In this document: positions 31,416-39,970 of the stretch, in pieces
Position numbering within the stretch: the stretch's first letter is position 1
Layout: the number at the start of each line of letters is the position of its first letter
Source: a virus
Direction: 5' to 3' (one strand)
IMG/VR virus record: IMGVR_UViG_3300044646_001937
Coordinates: 1 to 64,000 of that record
Length of the DNA: 64,000 nt
Translations under genes and position numbers: made by a program
Notes under the pieces: generated by a model
The model's database searches: none
The model's input: only the letters and a program-made list of their open reading frames with translations
Told to the model about the DNA's origin: nothing

Positions 31416-32435
31416 ATGGAAAAATACGCCGTAGTAGCAAAAATACTAGAGTTAACTCCTATTGAGGGGGCAGATCGGATTGAAACTGCAACAGTACTCG
31501 GTTGGCATGTTGTGACCCAAAAACATCTGTACAGCGTGGGAGACCTTGCTGTGATGGTGTTTCCTGATACACTGGTGCCTAAAAAATTCCTGGATGGAGC
31601 CTACCAGGGAGATGAGAAGATACGTTTAAAAACTGTAAAGCTGAAAGGACAATATAGTGCAGGGCTACTTTTACCTATGAGTATTGTAGGTAATAGCTTT
31701 AAAGAGGGAGATGAAGTTAGTGAGCTTCTTGGTATTGAAAAATGGGTAGCACCAGCTTCAGCGTCAATTGGTGGAGATATTGCAGGTAATTTTCCAACTG
31801 CGATAGTTCCAAAGACCGACGAGTTTAATGCTAGATCAGAACCAAATGCGTTAAATGAAGCACGCATGTCTTATTTTAATGACTCAGATTTTGTAGCGAC
31901 ACTGAAATGTGACGGCAGTAGCGGTACGTTTATTGCAAATAATGGAGAGTTTCGAGTTTGCTCTAGGAATTTGGAGTTAAAAGAAACAGAAGGTAATGCA
32001 TTCTGGCAGGTAGCTAGAAAATATAATATACACGAAAAGCTATTGAAATTTGGAGATAACATTGCCCTACAGGGTGAAGTCTGTGGTCCTGGCATCCAAG
32101 GCAACCCAATGAAACTTACAGAGCTGACTTTCTTCGCTTTCTTAATGAAAGATGTTAAATATAACAGATGGTTTACCTGGGACTCACTAAAAGAATTTTG
32201 TAAAGATTACCAAATTCCTCATGTTGAAGAATTGGCTAGGTTTAAATTTACAGAAACGTACCCTACCATGGACGATTTGCAGGAAATTGCCAATAAAGCT
32301 AGATACGACCACGGTCGCACTAATGCTGAGGGAATAGTTGTCAGACCTGTGTGGCCAATAAGATCTTTGATTTTACAGAAACCTTGGTGGAGTTTGAAAG
32401 TGATGAACCAGCCTTATGATATGAAGAAAGGTTAG
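31416..32435 (+). CDS. RNA ligase (DRB0094/Rnl5-like family)
   Basis: 339 residues. An N-terminal OB-like domain of about 95 residues (IEGADRIETATVLGWHVV) precedes the nucleotidyltransferase core: motif I ATLKCDGSSGTF with the adenylated Lys near residue 163, an ALQGEVCGPGIQGN block, and EGIVVRP (motif IV) near the C-terminus, followed by the WWSLKVMN motif V-like Lys. Seals nicked or broken RNA. A polynucleotide kinase-phosphatase at 36985 supplies the end repair needed for it. Confidence 0.83.
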   Translation: MEKYAVVAKILELTPIEGADRIETATVLGWHVVTQKHLYSVGDLAVMVFPDTLVPKKFLDGAYQGDEKIRLKTVKLKGQYSAGLLLPMSIVGNSFKEGDEVSELLGIEKWVAPASASIGGDIAGNFPTAIVPKTDEFNARSEPNALNEARMSYFNDSDFVATLKCDGSSGTFIANNGEFRVCSRNLELKETEGNAFWQVARKYNIHEKLLKFGDNIALQGEVCGPGIQGNPMKLTELTFFAFLMKDVKYNRWFTWDSLKEFCKDYQIPHVEELARFKFTETYPTMDDLQEIANKARYDHGRTNAEGIVVRPVWPIRSLILQKPWWSLKVMNQPYDMKKG

Positions 32436-32436
32436 T

Positions 32437-32661
32437 ATGATTCTGAAGCTTATTAAACACACAAGTAATCCTAACAACGAAGATCATATATATCTTGCCT
32501 CAGATAAGATATATATTATGGAAGAGATATATACCGTAGACAAAAAGACTGAAACATTTAAATTTTCCCATACTGCAATTGATATAGGCTTTGATGAGTA
32601 TGTGGTTAAAGTTAGGAATCCTGCGGAAGAGATATGCAAAATGATAAAGGGCAAAAAATGA
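32437..32661 (+). CDS. Hypothetical protein, 74 aa
   Basis: Beta-like sequence with Ile/Tyr-rich strands and a Lys-rich end. TAG-T-ATG junction with the RNA ligase. It resembles the next small protein in size and composition only. Not recognised. Confidence 0.6.
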   Translation: MILKLIKHTSNPNNEDHIYLASDKIYIMEEIYTVDKKTETFKFSHTAIDIGFDEYVVKVRNPAEEICKMIKGKK

Positions 32662-32831
32662 TACAAGTTACAAAAGACCTTTGGGTAAACATAGCAAACG
32701 TCATATGGGTACAAGACGTATATGACGCAAATCAAAATTACAGGTACACAAAAATTGTAACAATCGGCGGAGAGCTTATTGTTACAGAAAAACGTGCCGA
32801 AGAAATTAGCAGCATCTTAAAACTAGACTAA
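32658..32831 (+). CDS. Hypothetical protein, 57 aa
   Basis: Four short strand-like stretches (LWVNIANVIWVQDVYD, YTKIVTIGGELIVTE). The pattern resembles a small SH3-like or LysM-size domain. ATGATAC start overlaps the previous stop. Not recognised. Confidence 0.6.
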   Translation: MIQVTKDLWVNIANVIWVQDVYDANQNYRYTKIVTIGGELIVTEKRAEEISSILKLD

Positions 32832-32832
32832 T

Positions 32833-33039
32833 ATGACTATCACAAGAACATCTGTATTTACTGGAAAAGTTCACAGCATTGACTTGACTGTTACGGAAGA
32901 GCAGATGCTCGCCTATTACCAGGGCGCACTTCTTCAAAACGCTTTTCCAAACTTGTCACCGGAAGAAAGAGAGTTTATTAAAAGCGGAGTAACTGCTTCT
33001 GAATGGGATGACATTTTTGGTGCAGAAGCAGAAGAATAG
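32833..33039 (+). CDS. Hypothetical protein, 68 aa
   Basis: Short soluble protein containing FSGKVHSIDL-like strand then ERxFIKSGVTASEWDDIF, a helix often seen in phage early proteins. TAA-T-ATG start. A terminator follows. Not recognised. Confidence 0.62.
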   Translation: MTITRTSVFTGKVHSIDLTVTEEQMLAYYQGALLQNAFPNLSPEEREFIKSGVTASEWDDIFGAEAEE

Positions 33040-33060
33040 TATAACTGACAACAATTAACC

Positions 33061-33092
33061 GCCCAGCACTCTAACAGGTGCTGGGTTTTTTT
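33061..33092 (+). terminator. Rho-independent terminator overlapping the next start
   Basis: Stem CCCAGCAC / GTGCTGGG with a TCTAACAG loop followed by seven T. The ATG of the next gene begins at the last T (33093). Such terminator-ATG fusions occur also at 26830. Confidence 0.85.
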
Positions 33093-33632
33093 ATGCACTA
33101 TTTTTGGAGTGGAAATAAAACAGCAGCAGTTTGGTTTAGAAATAAGCGCAAACCTCCAGAGCAAAACCACAAACTGATAGCAGATTGCTACCACCCAACA
33201 GCTATTGTATTTGGTTCTAGCTTGTGTAGGGAAATGTTTAATGCAGATGTGCCGACAGTAAATAAGTTCGCAATACTTAGACTAGTGAGATTGGATGGAG
33301 GATATAGCGCCTCTGGAAGTATATTTGTGAATGACAGCCTGACAATGAGTAAAATAGAGCGCTATGACTATGTTGAGCGTAGAGAAATTGAAGGGCAAGG
33401 TATCTATAGAATTGCAGATGTTAGCTTCCATACATTGCCCTGCACATATGAAGTAAAGCTGCTAGGAAACTCTGAGTTTTCTAGACTAGCTAAAAATAAA
33501 GAAATGTTTCAGTCAATGAGGTCAAATCTGGATAGAGCTACATTAAACATATATATAGAGCTGATGATGGATTTGCCTAACATAGCTGAAGAGCTTTTCC
33601 ATGTAATACCGGAGGTTAAAAGAAAAAAATGA
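33093..33632 (+). CDS. Hypothetical protein, 179 aa
   Basis: Start taken at the ATG directly after the terminator T-run. Mixed alpha-beta soluble protein; AIVFGSSLCREMF and IERYDYVERREIEGQG are the most distinctive blocks. No recognised domain. Confidence 0.7.
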   Translation: MHYFWSGNKTAAVWFRNKRKPPEQNHKLIADCYHPTAIVFGSSLCREMFNADVPTVNKFAILRLVRLDGGYSASGSIFVNDSLTMSKIERYDYVERREIEGQGIYRIADVSFHTLPCTYEVKLLGNSEFSRLAKNKEMFQSMRSNLDRATLNIYIELMMDLPNIAEELFHVIPEVKRKK

Positions 33633-34213
33633 CCGAAGAATATTTTAACAAAGTTTATCAAGAAACTAAAACTTATATGCTAAATATGATTTTAAAGTTT
33701 AATGTTAATTGGCAAACAGCAGAAGACATTTTACAAAAGGTATATTTTAAATTTTTTGAAAAAGGTGAAGATGACTGGAAGATGGGGCAATGTGTAAATT
33801 GGTTAAAAATTACAACCAAAACCACAACTATACATTATTTAACCTATATAAACGCAAACAAACGCGCTGTGTCGTTTTATTCTCCAGTCGAGGAATGCGT
33901 TTATTCGCGTCAGAAAGAATCAATTTTTCAGATAAATCCAATATTAAAAGCTATGGATTTAAACGCATTAAGCGGTTATGAGAAAATAGTTGAAGATGAA
34001 AAAAACAATATATGCTCTGACACAATCCAAAAACTAATTGCAGCTTTACCTAAAAAACAAAAACAGGCAATGGAGCTGGTTTATATTGAAGGCTACAGAG
34101 TAAAAGATGCTGCGTTCATTATGAAAAGTAATACAAGCTGTCTAGGATATCTCTTAAACCAAGCAAGAAATAAAATTAAAGAAAAACTCAAATATGTTCA
34201 AAATCTACTTTAA
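33629..34213 (+). CDS. Small phage sigma-70-family factor (ECF-like)
   Basis: 194 residues. The N-terminal region has a sigma2-like block, AEDILQKVYFKFFEKGED, and CVNWLKITTKTTTIHYLTYINANKR; the C-terminal 70 residues have a sigma4-like helix-turn-helix (IQKLIAALPKKQKQAMELVY then GYRVKDAAFIMKSNTS). A phage-encoded sigma like this probably redirects host RNA polymerase to late genes; the shared promoter GGTATARTATATTGA is a candidate target. AT-rich codons set it apart from neighbours. Overlaps the previous gene by 4 nt and the next by 20 nt. Confidence 0.75.
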   Translation: MTEEYFNKVYQETKTYMLNMILKFNVNWQTAEDILQKVYFKFFEKGEDDWKMGQCVNWLKITTKTTTIHYLTYINANKRAVSFYSPVEECVYSRQKESIFQINPILKAMDLNALSGYEKIVEDEKNNICSDTIQKLIAALPKKQKQAMELVYIEGYRVKDAAFIMKSNTSCLGYLLNQARNKIKEKLKYVQNLL

Positions 34214-34646
34214 AAATAAGGGATGTACCAGGAAGCTAAGCATAACTAACAGGCTTAACTGCGAACCGCATGAGCTTACTCCTGAGTTTTGGAGTGCTCA
34301 AGAAGAACAGCTGGTGTGCTTCATAGATCCCATACATGAGGATAAAAAGTATTGGAAAGCAAACATGCAGATAATAGATTCCAAAAAAATAAACTACCAA
34401 ACCTACACTCTTTCCAATGGGCAGAGAATGGTTTCAGGCTACTGGAGCCCTGTGGCATATCTTGAGTTAGATAAATATAAAGCCCTTTTTACAGAAAGGG
34501 TAGGTGTTGCTCTGCACGATGTTAGAAATAGCCCTGCCGCTCATGAAGCATGGGAGCATTTGTGTGCTATTCCACATATATTTAGGGCAGCAGTAGATGA
34601 ATTCCACGAATGGTTTCCAAACACAAACAACGTAAACAAGCAATGA
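34194..34646 (+). CDS. Hypothetical protein, 150 aa
   Basis: Starts within the sigma factor gene end. Contains EEQLVCFIDPIHEDKKYWKAN and a helical C-terminus. No motif recognised. Overlaps its neighbours. Confidence 0.7.
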   Translation: MFKIYFKNKGCTRKLSITNRLNCEPHELTPEFWSAQEEQLVCFIDPIHEDKKYWKANMQIIDSKKINYQTYTLSNGQRMVSGYWSPVAYLELDKYKALFTERVGVALHDVRNSPAAHEAWEHLCAIPHIFRAAVDEFHEWFPNTNNVNKQ

Positions 34647-34858
34647 ATCAATTACAAGTAGGAGTAAGTATGAGTGTGGAAGAAGCCACAGAATATCTTG
34701 AATCTGTTGGCGAATGGCATACTATCCGTAACGTACCCAGAGATGCGATGATCAAATGGGCCGAATATCTTAAAAAACATGAAATATCTAGTAATTCCGG
34801 ACGTACACCAAAAATTGGACAAAGTAAGAAGAATAGTAGAGAACAACAAGTTCGATAA
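34643..34858 (+). CDS. Hypothetical protein, 71 aa
   Basis: Small helical protein (VEEATEYLESVGEWHTIRNV). Overlaps the following phosphoesterase gene by 80 nt in another frame, which is long for this genome; the last 25 residues (Ser/Lys/Gln-rich) may be non-functional. Not recognised. Confidence 0.5.
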   Translation: MNQLQVGVSMSVEEATEYLESVGEWHTIRNVPRDAMIKWAEYLKKHEISSNSGRTPKIGQSKKNSREQQVR

Positions 34859-35609
34859 ACTGATCTCTCTAGGAGACTGGTTTGACAACTTTCATGATTC
34901 TCCTGAAGACAGTATGCGTACAGCCATGTATATTTTGGATCTGTATGGAGAGCTAGGAGACAATTTTATATGGCTTATGGGTAACCATGATGTTCCATAT
35001 CTGTTTCCTGAGACATACGATAGACTTCAATGCAGCGGAAATACCTTCGATAAATTAATAATTATCCAAGAGGTGTTCAAAGATAAGCTGCAACGGGCTA
35101 GATTGATGTTGGCCTACAGAATTAAATACGCTAAAAAGAAAGATATTATCCTTTCGCATGCAGGAGTGAGTAGATATCACTTTGCCAAACATTCTGGCAA
35201 TATTTCTTCTAAACGTGTTTTAGACCTGTGTCATGAAGCAATGGGAATCCTATTCCGTATGGAAGAAGACCCTATGGTTGAGGGGTACCTACCCATCCTT
35301 AAGGCAGGTAGAGCCAGGAGAGGAGATATGCCTGTAGGAGGTATAACCTGGCAGGACTGGAACCTTGAGTTTCGACCTCACCCGCAGATAAGTCAGATTG
35401 TAGGACATACTCCTACACATAATCCTCAAATCATGGACGGTAACGGCTCAGCCGTAGCCCCTGATAAAGGCACTCTAGAAACAGGCCTAGAGTATCATCT
35501 AGCTCCAGGAGTAAGCTATAACTTCAATATAGACACGCATCTAAATCATTATATGATCATAGAGAACGGAAAAATAACAATACATAGAAATTATGACACC
35601 ATCAATTAA
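34779..35609 (+). CDS. Calcineurin-like metallophosphoesterase (PPP type)
   Basis: 276 residues with the metallophosphatase motifs in order: IPDVHQKLD (D-x-H), SLGDWFDN (GDxxD-like), LMGNHD (GNHD), a SHAG segment LSHAGVSR, and VGHTPTH (GHTxxH). This arrangement is typical of protein serine/threonine phosphatases and of phage phosphatases such as lambda PP. Target is unknown; dephosphorylation of host proteins or of nucleic acid ends is possible. The Rnl and Pnk genes on either side may make RNA repair relevant. Confidence 0.85.
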   Translation: MKYLVIPDVHQKLDKVRRIVENNKFDKLISLGDWFDNFHDSPEDSMRTAMYILDLYGELGDNFIWLMGNHDVPYLFPETYDRLQCSGNTFDKLIIIQEVFKDKLQRARLMLAYRIKYAKKKDIILSHAGVSRYHFAKHSGNISSKRVLDLCHEAMGILFRMEEDPMVEGYLPILKAGRARRGDMPVGGITWQDWNLEFRPHPQISQIVGHTPTHNPQIMDGNGSAVAPDKGTLETGLEYHLAPGVSYNFNIDTHLNHYMIIENGKITIHRNYDTIN

Positions 35610-35856
35610 GAAAAAAGAGACAATATCAACTAAAAGACAATCTGCGTTGCTTGCCTGGAAAAACATGCTAGGAGGGGAAACTCTTGATGATCTTGTGCCT
35701 CACTGGCTCACAACATTGTGGGCTTTATTGTGGCATTTGATTGCTGGCTATCTACTTCATAAGGGCTGGAATAATGTGGTAGTGGCGCTACTGCCTGATC
35801 TACCTACATTAAGCCTGTTTGAAACAACAATACTCTGGGTTTGCTTATACTATTAA
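35593..35856 (+). CDS. Membrane protein, 87 aa
   Basis: N-terminal ~40 residues are charged, followed by two hydrophobic segments (LTTLWALLWHLIAGYLL and a C-terminal FETTILWVCLYY). Overlaps the phosphoesterase end by 17 nt. Unknown. Confidence 0.58.
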   Translation: MTPSIKKKETISTKRQSALLAWKNMLGGETLDDLVPHWLTTLWALLWHLIAGYLLHKGWNNVVVALLPDLPTLSLFETTILWVCLYY

Positions 35857-35857
35857 A

Positions 35858-36988
35858 ATGAATCAACTAACTACGCTGTACAAACTTACTTCAACGGGGG
35901 CTACACAAGAATGGACCATTTTCTCTGAAGGTGGCTCATTCTGGACTGTAAGCGGTCAAACTGACGGTAAGAAAGTTACTAGCGCAAAAACAAGCTGTGC
36001 TGGTAAAAACGTAGGCAGAAAGAATGCCACAACACCTAATGAGCAAGCATTGAGGGAGGCACAAGCTAGATGGCAAAAGAAAAAAGACGAAGGTTATGTA
36101 GAGAACATCAACGATATTGATGTAGTCGATGACAGGGTAGATCCTATGCTTGCCAAAAATTATGAAGACTATCGTACAGAGATAGAGTTCCCTGTGTACT
36201 CTCAACCTAAGCTTGACGGCTTGCGTTGTATCGTTACAAGGCAGGGAGCGTTCAGTCGCAAATGGAAGCCATTTACAACGCTTCAACATATCAGAGACGC
36301 GTTACAACCTATCTTTGATAAGTATCCAATGGTACAGGCGTTTGACGGTGAGATGTACTCACATGAGCTAAAAGATAACTTTGAGGAGATTGTGAGTATA
36401 GTCAAGCAACCTAAAGCTACAGCTGAAGACATTGAGAAGTGTAAGCAAATGGTGCAGTATCATATCTATGACTATGTGCCATCTAACGATCTTGCTGATC
36501 TCATATTTAAAACGAGAGATCTTGATCTAAGTGTGATGATCCCTAAAGACAGCGAATATCTGAAGCTAGTCAAAACCAAAATGATTTGGAATAGGGAAGA
36601 GCTAAATGAAGAATATCAATGGTATATGGTTGACGGATACGAAGGCCAGATGATCAGAGCAGATGCTCCATACCAGCAGAAGAGAACAAAGTATCTGCTA
36701 AAGCGCAAAGACTTTGTGGATGAGGAGTTCTTGATTGTTGGCTATAAAGAGGGTAAAGGTAATAGAGAAGGCTGTATTACTCTTAGATTGTCTACCAAAG
36801 ATGGTAAAGAATTTGACTCTGTTCCTGTAGGTGGAGTTGAATACCTTCAGCATCTGTGGGAAAAGCGCATACTACTTCCAGGGTTGTACGCTACTGTGAA
36901 GTATCAAAATCTCAGTACTGATGGAATACCGAGGTTCAACAATACCATCAAATTCAGAAACGCAATTGGAGAAGACGTAGTAATATGA
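35858..36988 (+). CDS. ATP-dependent DNA ligase
   Basis: 376 residues. Start taken at the ATG 1 nt after the membrane gene stop. An N-terminal ~90-residue WGR-like region (LYKLTSTGATQEWTIF) precedes the ligase core: motif I SQPKLDGLRC (Lys near residue 118), motif III-like VQAFDGEMYSHEL, motif IV DGYEGQMIR, motif V RTKYLLKRKDF, then a small OB domain ending YQNLSTDGIPRF. Seals nicked duplex DNA with ATP. Size is normal for phage ligases. Confidence 0.9.
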   Translation: MNQLTTLYKLTSTGATQEWTIFSEGGSFWTVSGQTDGKKVTSAKTSCAGKNVGRKNATTPNEQALREAQARWQKKKDEGYVENINDIDVVDDRVDPMLAKNYEDYRTEIEFPVYSQPKLDGLRCIVTRQGAFSRKWKPFTTLQHIRDALQPIFDKYPMVQAFDGEMYSHELKDNFEEIVSIVKQPKATAEDIEKCKQMVQYHIYDYVPSNDLADLIFKTRDLDLSVMIPKDSEYLKLVKTKMIWNREELNEEYQWYMVDGYEGQMIRADAPYQQKRTKYLLKRKDFVDEEFLIVGYKEGKGNREGCITLRLSTKDGKEFDSVPVGGVEYLQHLWEKRILLPGLYATVKYQNLSTDGIPRFNNTIKFRNAIGEDVVI

Positions 36989-37845
36989 GTAAAATTATTG
37001 TATTAAGAGGATTGCCAGCCTCAGGTAAAAGCACATGGGCCAAGGATTACATTAGCAGGAACCCTAAAACCGCTAGGGTAAACAAAGATGATTTGCGTGC
37101 GATGCTCCACAATAGTCAATGGAGTAAAGAAAATGAAGAGTTGGTGCTAGATATTCGCAACAGTATTATTATCTCGGCGCTTAATCATGATTATGATGTT
37201 ATCGTCGATGATACTAACTTTGCTGCAAAGCACGTAACTACGATCCAAGAAATTGCAGACGATTGGGCTGCAGACTTTGAAGTGAAAGACTTCGACGTTC
37301 CTCTAGATGTATGTCTTGAGAGGAACAGAAAGCGTGATAGTAGTGTACCAGATAAAGTTATTATTGATATGCACGAAAAGTACGTACTACCAAAGAAAGA
37401 AAAGGTGGTACAGACTACAGGTAAAACAAAATGCATAGTCGTAGATTTGGATGGTACTCTGGCTATATATGACAGAGACCCGTTTGCTATTGAAAAATGT
37501 GGATCGGATAAACCTAATCTTCCTGTACTTAATGCTATAAAAGCACTAAGTCAATTTGGCTATAGGTTGATTTTCCTCACAGGAAGAGAAGATGACTTCA
37601 GACCACAAACAGATAGGTGGCTCAAAGAAGTCTGCAACGTTGATGTGTTTGCTCCAGGGTATACGCTATATATGCGACCTACTGGCGATAACAGGAAAGA
37701 CAGCTTGGTTAAAGAAGAAATTCTCAGAAATGAGATTCTTCCTAACTACTATGTTGAGTTTGCTCTAGATGATAGGCAACAAGTGGTAAACCATCTCAGA
37801 GAGATGGGGCTTACCGTATTTCAAGTAGCTTCAGGAAATTACTAA
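36985..37845 (+). CDS. pseT: Polynucleotide 5'-kinase / 3'-phosphatase (T4 Pnkp-like)
   Basis: 286 residues. N-terminal kinase: P-loop VLRGLPASGKSTWAKD (residues 5-20), NKDDLRAML and a DDTNFAAKH block as in T4 Pnkp. C-terminal HAD phosphatase: CIVVDLDGTLAIYDRDPF (residues ~150-167) with the two Asp of the DxDGT motif, TGREDDF and a final DD block ALDDRQQV. Repairs broken ends, so with the RNA ligase it would heal tRNA cut by host defence nucleases. Overlaps the ligase gene by 4 nt. Confidence 0.92.
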   Translation: MSKIIVLRGLPASGKSTWAKDYISRNPKTARVNKDDLRAMLHNSQWSKENEELVLDIRNSIIISALNHDYDVIVDDTNFAAKHVTTIQEIADDWAADFEVKDFDVPLDVCLERNRKRDSSVPDKVIIDMHEKYVLPKKEKVVQTTGKTKCIVVDLDGTLAIYDRDPFAIEKCGSDKPNLPVLNAIKALSQFGYRLIFLTGREDDFRPQTDRWLKEVCNVDVFAPGYTLYMRPTGDNRKDSLVKEEILRNEILPNYYVEFALDDRQQVVNHLREMGLTVFQVASGNY

Positions 37846-37846
37846 T

Positions 37847-38443
37847 ATGGGAATGTTCGACACAATATTAATTCATAAAAGTATAATTTTACCTCTTTTA
37901 GAAGGAGAGGAATTGTTAAAAGAAAAATGGCGCACAGACACAGAAGATTGTTTTCATTTTCAGACTAAAGATCTGGAAAACTTTATGTGGTTATACAAGG
38001 TGGGGGAGGACCACAAAGTATGGCGGGAGGTACATGAATACGTTGAAGACCCAGAGTGCAAATTTGGTATGCGTCATGAAAGGCGACCTGATGAGCGCTG
38101 CGAAAAGCTAAATGCTTACATCAATTTCTATGACATGGTTCGCCATATTGGTGAAGATGAAGTATGGATTGAATTTGAAGGGCATATATTGAATGGTCAG
38201 CTAGCCGAAGTTTCTTTAGTAAAATTAGAGAAAACAAACATGGCTCATAAAGAAGCCGAAATGCAAAAGCAGCAGTTACGTTGGGACAAGATTAGAAACA
38301 CATATAGCTGGAAAACATTCTCAGCCATACGAGATGTTGAGTGGAAGTTGCGTAGGCTATTTAGACCTGTGTTTAATAAATACGAAAACTTTCTAAATAA
38401 ATTAAGAAAAGACGCAGAAAACCAATACCCATCCGAAGAATGA
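37847..38443 (+). CDS. MGMFDT-type phage protein, 198 aa
   Basis: Starts MGMFDTILIHKS, an N-terminus I associate with widespread phage proteins of unknown function. The C-terminal 80 residues are helical and Lys/Arg-rich. TAA-T-ATG start. Function not known. Confidence 0.7.
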   Translation: MGMFDTILIHKSIILPLLEGEELLKEKWRTDTEDCFHFQTKDLENFMWLYKVGEDHKVWREVHEYVEDPECKFGMRHERRPDERCEKLNAYINFYDMVRHIGEDEVWIEFEGHILNGQLAEVSLVKLEKTNMAHKEAEMQKQQLRWDKIRNTYSWKTFSAIRDVEWKLRRLFRPVFNKYENFLNKLRKDAENQYPSEE

Positions 38444-38874
38444 CACTAGTACAAGTAAGAGTCTGTGAAGCATTGGCGAAGCACTATCGAGTTAAAAAGC
38501 AGATAGTGTCGGATAATGTAAAGGCGTATTTGAAAGATCTTGGTGAAGAGCATCCGGTAATACATGTCACCGTATCAGATAATCGTTTAAGGATAGGTAC
38601 AAGCAAAGATACACTTGCGCTAGGGAAGATGTTTTTCTACAAACTGTTCGTCAAGACAGATCTGTATGCAAGCGCTATTACACTGTTTGAAAACGAAGAT
38701 GTTGAATGCGTGGCGTTTTATTCTGGAGGAGCATTGATGGTTATCTCCGAAGATTCACAATATAACGGGGAAGGTGGTATATTGATAAGGGATCCAGCTA
38801 GAACATTAGGTTATGTTATAGAGCCAATGGCTCATTACTTGAAAAGAACAAGTCCAATATATTTTGAAGAATAA
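38440..38874 (+). CDS. Hypothetical protein, 144 aa
   Basis: Soluble; a sequence such as VAFYSGGALMVISEDSQYNG suggests a beta-rich small fold. Overlaps the preceding gene by 4 nt; the next transcription unit starts just after it. Not recognised. Confidence 0.7.
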   Translation: MTLVQVRVCEALAKHYRVKKQIVSDNVKAYLKDLGEEHPVIHVTVSDNRLRIGTSKDTLALGKMFFYKLFVKTDLYASAITLFENEDVECVAFYSGGALMVISEDSQYNGEGGILIRDPARTLGYVIEPMAHYLKRTSPIYFEE

Positions 38875-38875
38875 T

Positions 38876-38891
38876 TGGTATAATATATTGA
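38876..38891 (+). promoter_or_regulatory. Predicted promoter, GGTATAATATATTGA type
   Basis: TGGTATAATATATTGA is repeated with one base change at 48649, 51106 and 53392, always just upstream of a gene or tRNA cluster. Downstream bases 38892-38935 form an imperfect stem (GTGA...TCAC, AAAAGA...TCTTTT), like the 5' stems after the other copies. Confidence 0.72.
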
Positions 38892-38954
38892 GTGATTTAA
38901 GTAGCTAAAAGAGCAGATGCTTCTTTTCTTAGTCACATTTAAAAGTACATACAC

Positions 38955-39662
38955 ATGACACAAGAACAGGATAACATGCTAGTTTACGACAACATCATTA
39001 CGCAGGTAGAAAAGCCTGCAAACGATGTTAATATAGTTCCGTTACTTGAGGCCATTGAGAACAGCCTCAAGGCTAAGGATGATCCCAGGATTTTCCAAAG
39101 CCGGCTAAAAAAACGCCCGGCAGCGGGCACCTACTACCGAGACGGTGGTAGGCTAGTGGCTAGTGCGGACGATCTGCTGGAAGTGTTGAGTCACACGCCG
39201 CAGGTAGAGGAAGAGACAGGGTACTGCGGCCCCGACCATGAGAAAGTTGCAGTGTACAGAGTTGCGCTGCCGTCAGGAGGCGATGGTGACCTTTGGTACA
39301 ACCGGGTGCCTTACGTAAAGGCAGTGCACATTCCTTACGAGTACTTCTGGGCTCGTAAGGAACATACAGGACCAGCAGTGGAGGTGCTGGCTAGGGTAAA
39401 CAAAGATGACGTAAACCTGCAATTGATATGCAGGGCCTTGTACCCTGTGTATAGCGATAGGTCACTATTTAACATTATCTCTAAGGAGACGATGATTAAT
39501 GAGTACCACCACATCACAATTAAGTTGGACAGGGCCACTCGTAAATTCCACTCCTGGTTCCCAGGTGTGGACAAGCATCGACAGCCCTGCCAGACACTGG
39601 AAAACCAGTATGTTCTACTGGGACCGGACCTGGAGACTCACCTCAAGCAAAAAGGCAAATGA
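38955..39662 (+). CDS. Hypothetical protein, 235 aa
   Basis: Soluble, with a higher G+C content than its neighbours (GGCGATGGTGACC-type codons). Blocks include TETGYCGPDHEKVAVYRV and GDGDLWYNRVPYVKAVHIPYEYFWARK. No domain recognised. Promoter and 5' stem lie directly upstream. Confidence 0.7.
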   Translation: MTQEQDNMLVYDNIITQVEKPANDVNIVPLLEAIENSLKAKDDPRIFQSRLKKRPAAGTYYRDGGRLVASADDLLEVLSHTPQVEEETGYCGPDHEKVAVYRVALPSGGDGDLWYNRVPYVKAVHIPYEYFWARKEHTGPAVEVLARVNKDDVNLQLICRALYPVYSDRSLFNIISKETMINEYHHITIKLDRATRKFHSWFPGVDKHRQPCQTLENQYVLLGPDLETHLKQKGK

Positions 39663-39970
39663 TCATAATGACCTTCTGCTTCGCAGTCGCCGGAATAGTG
39701 ACTGCGGTGATTCAGAATAGTCTGTTAAGCAGTGTGTATGCGCTGCTGTCTAGTGGGGTATTCCTGATTGCATTCATGGGCGGAATAATCAAAAGAGTTA
39801 GCTCTGAGATTGATCCTAGGGACGAGCGCATTGATGCGCTTGAGAGGCAGATTGACATACTCAAAGGTATGTTGATCGACAGTGAGAAAGAAAAAATGCA
39901 ACATGGAACGTCATCAGCCTCCCCAAAGGAAAAGGGCATTGGATTACCTGTCAACTTGGGGAAACGATAA
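39659..39970 (+). CDS. Membrane-anchored coiled-coil protein, 103 aa
   Basis: Two hydrophobic helices (about residues 4-25 and 30-44), then a coiled coil (RDERIDALERQIDILKGMLIDSEKEKMQ) and a Lys/Ser-rich tail. It resembles small phage membrane accessory proteins; no holin or spanin motif. ATG at 39659 or 39668. Confidence 0.65.
   Translation: MIIMTFCFAVAGIVTAVIQNSLLSSVYALLSSGVFLIAFMGGIIKRVSSEIDPRDERIDALERQIDILKGMLIDSEKEKMQHGTSSASPKEKGIGLPVNLGKR

Noticed and set aside
34643-34858. Full validity of the last 25 codons of this small gene
   Set aside because: The 80-nt overlap with the phosphoesterase is longer than usual; the gene is kept, but its tail may not be real.
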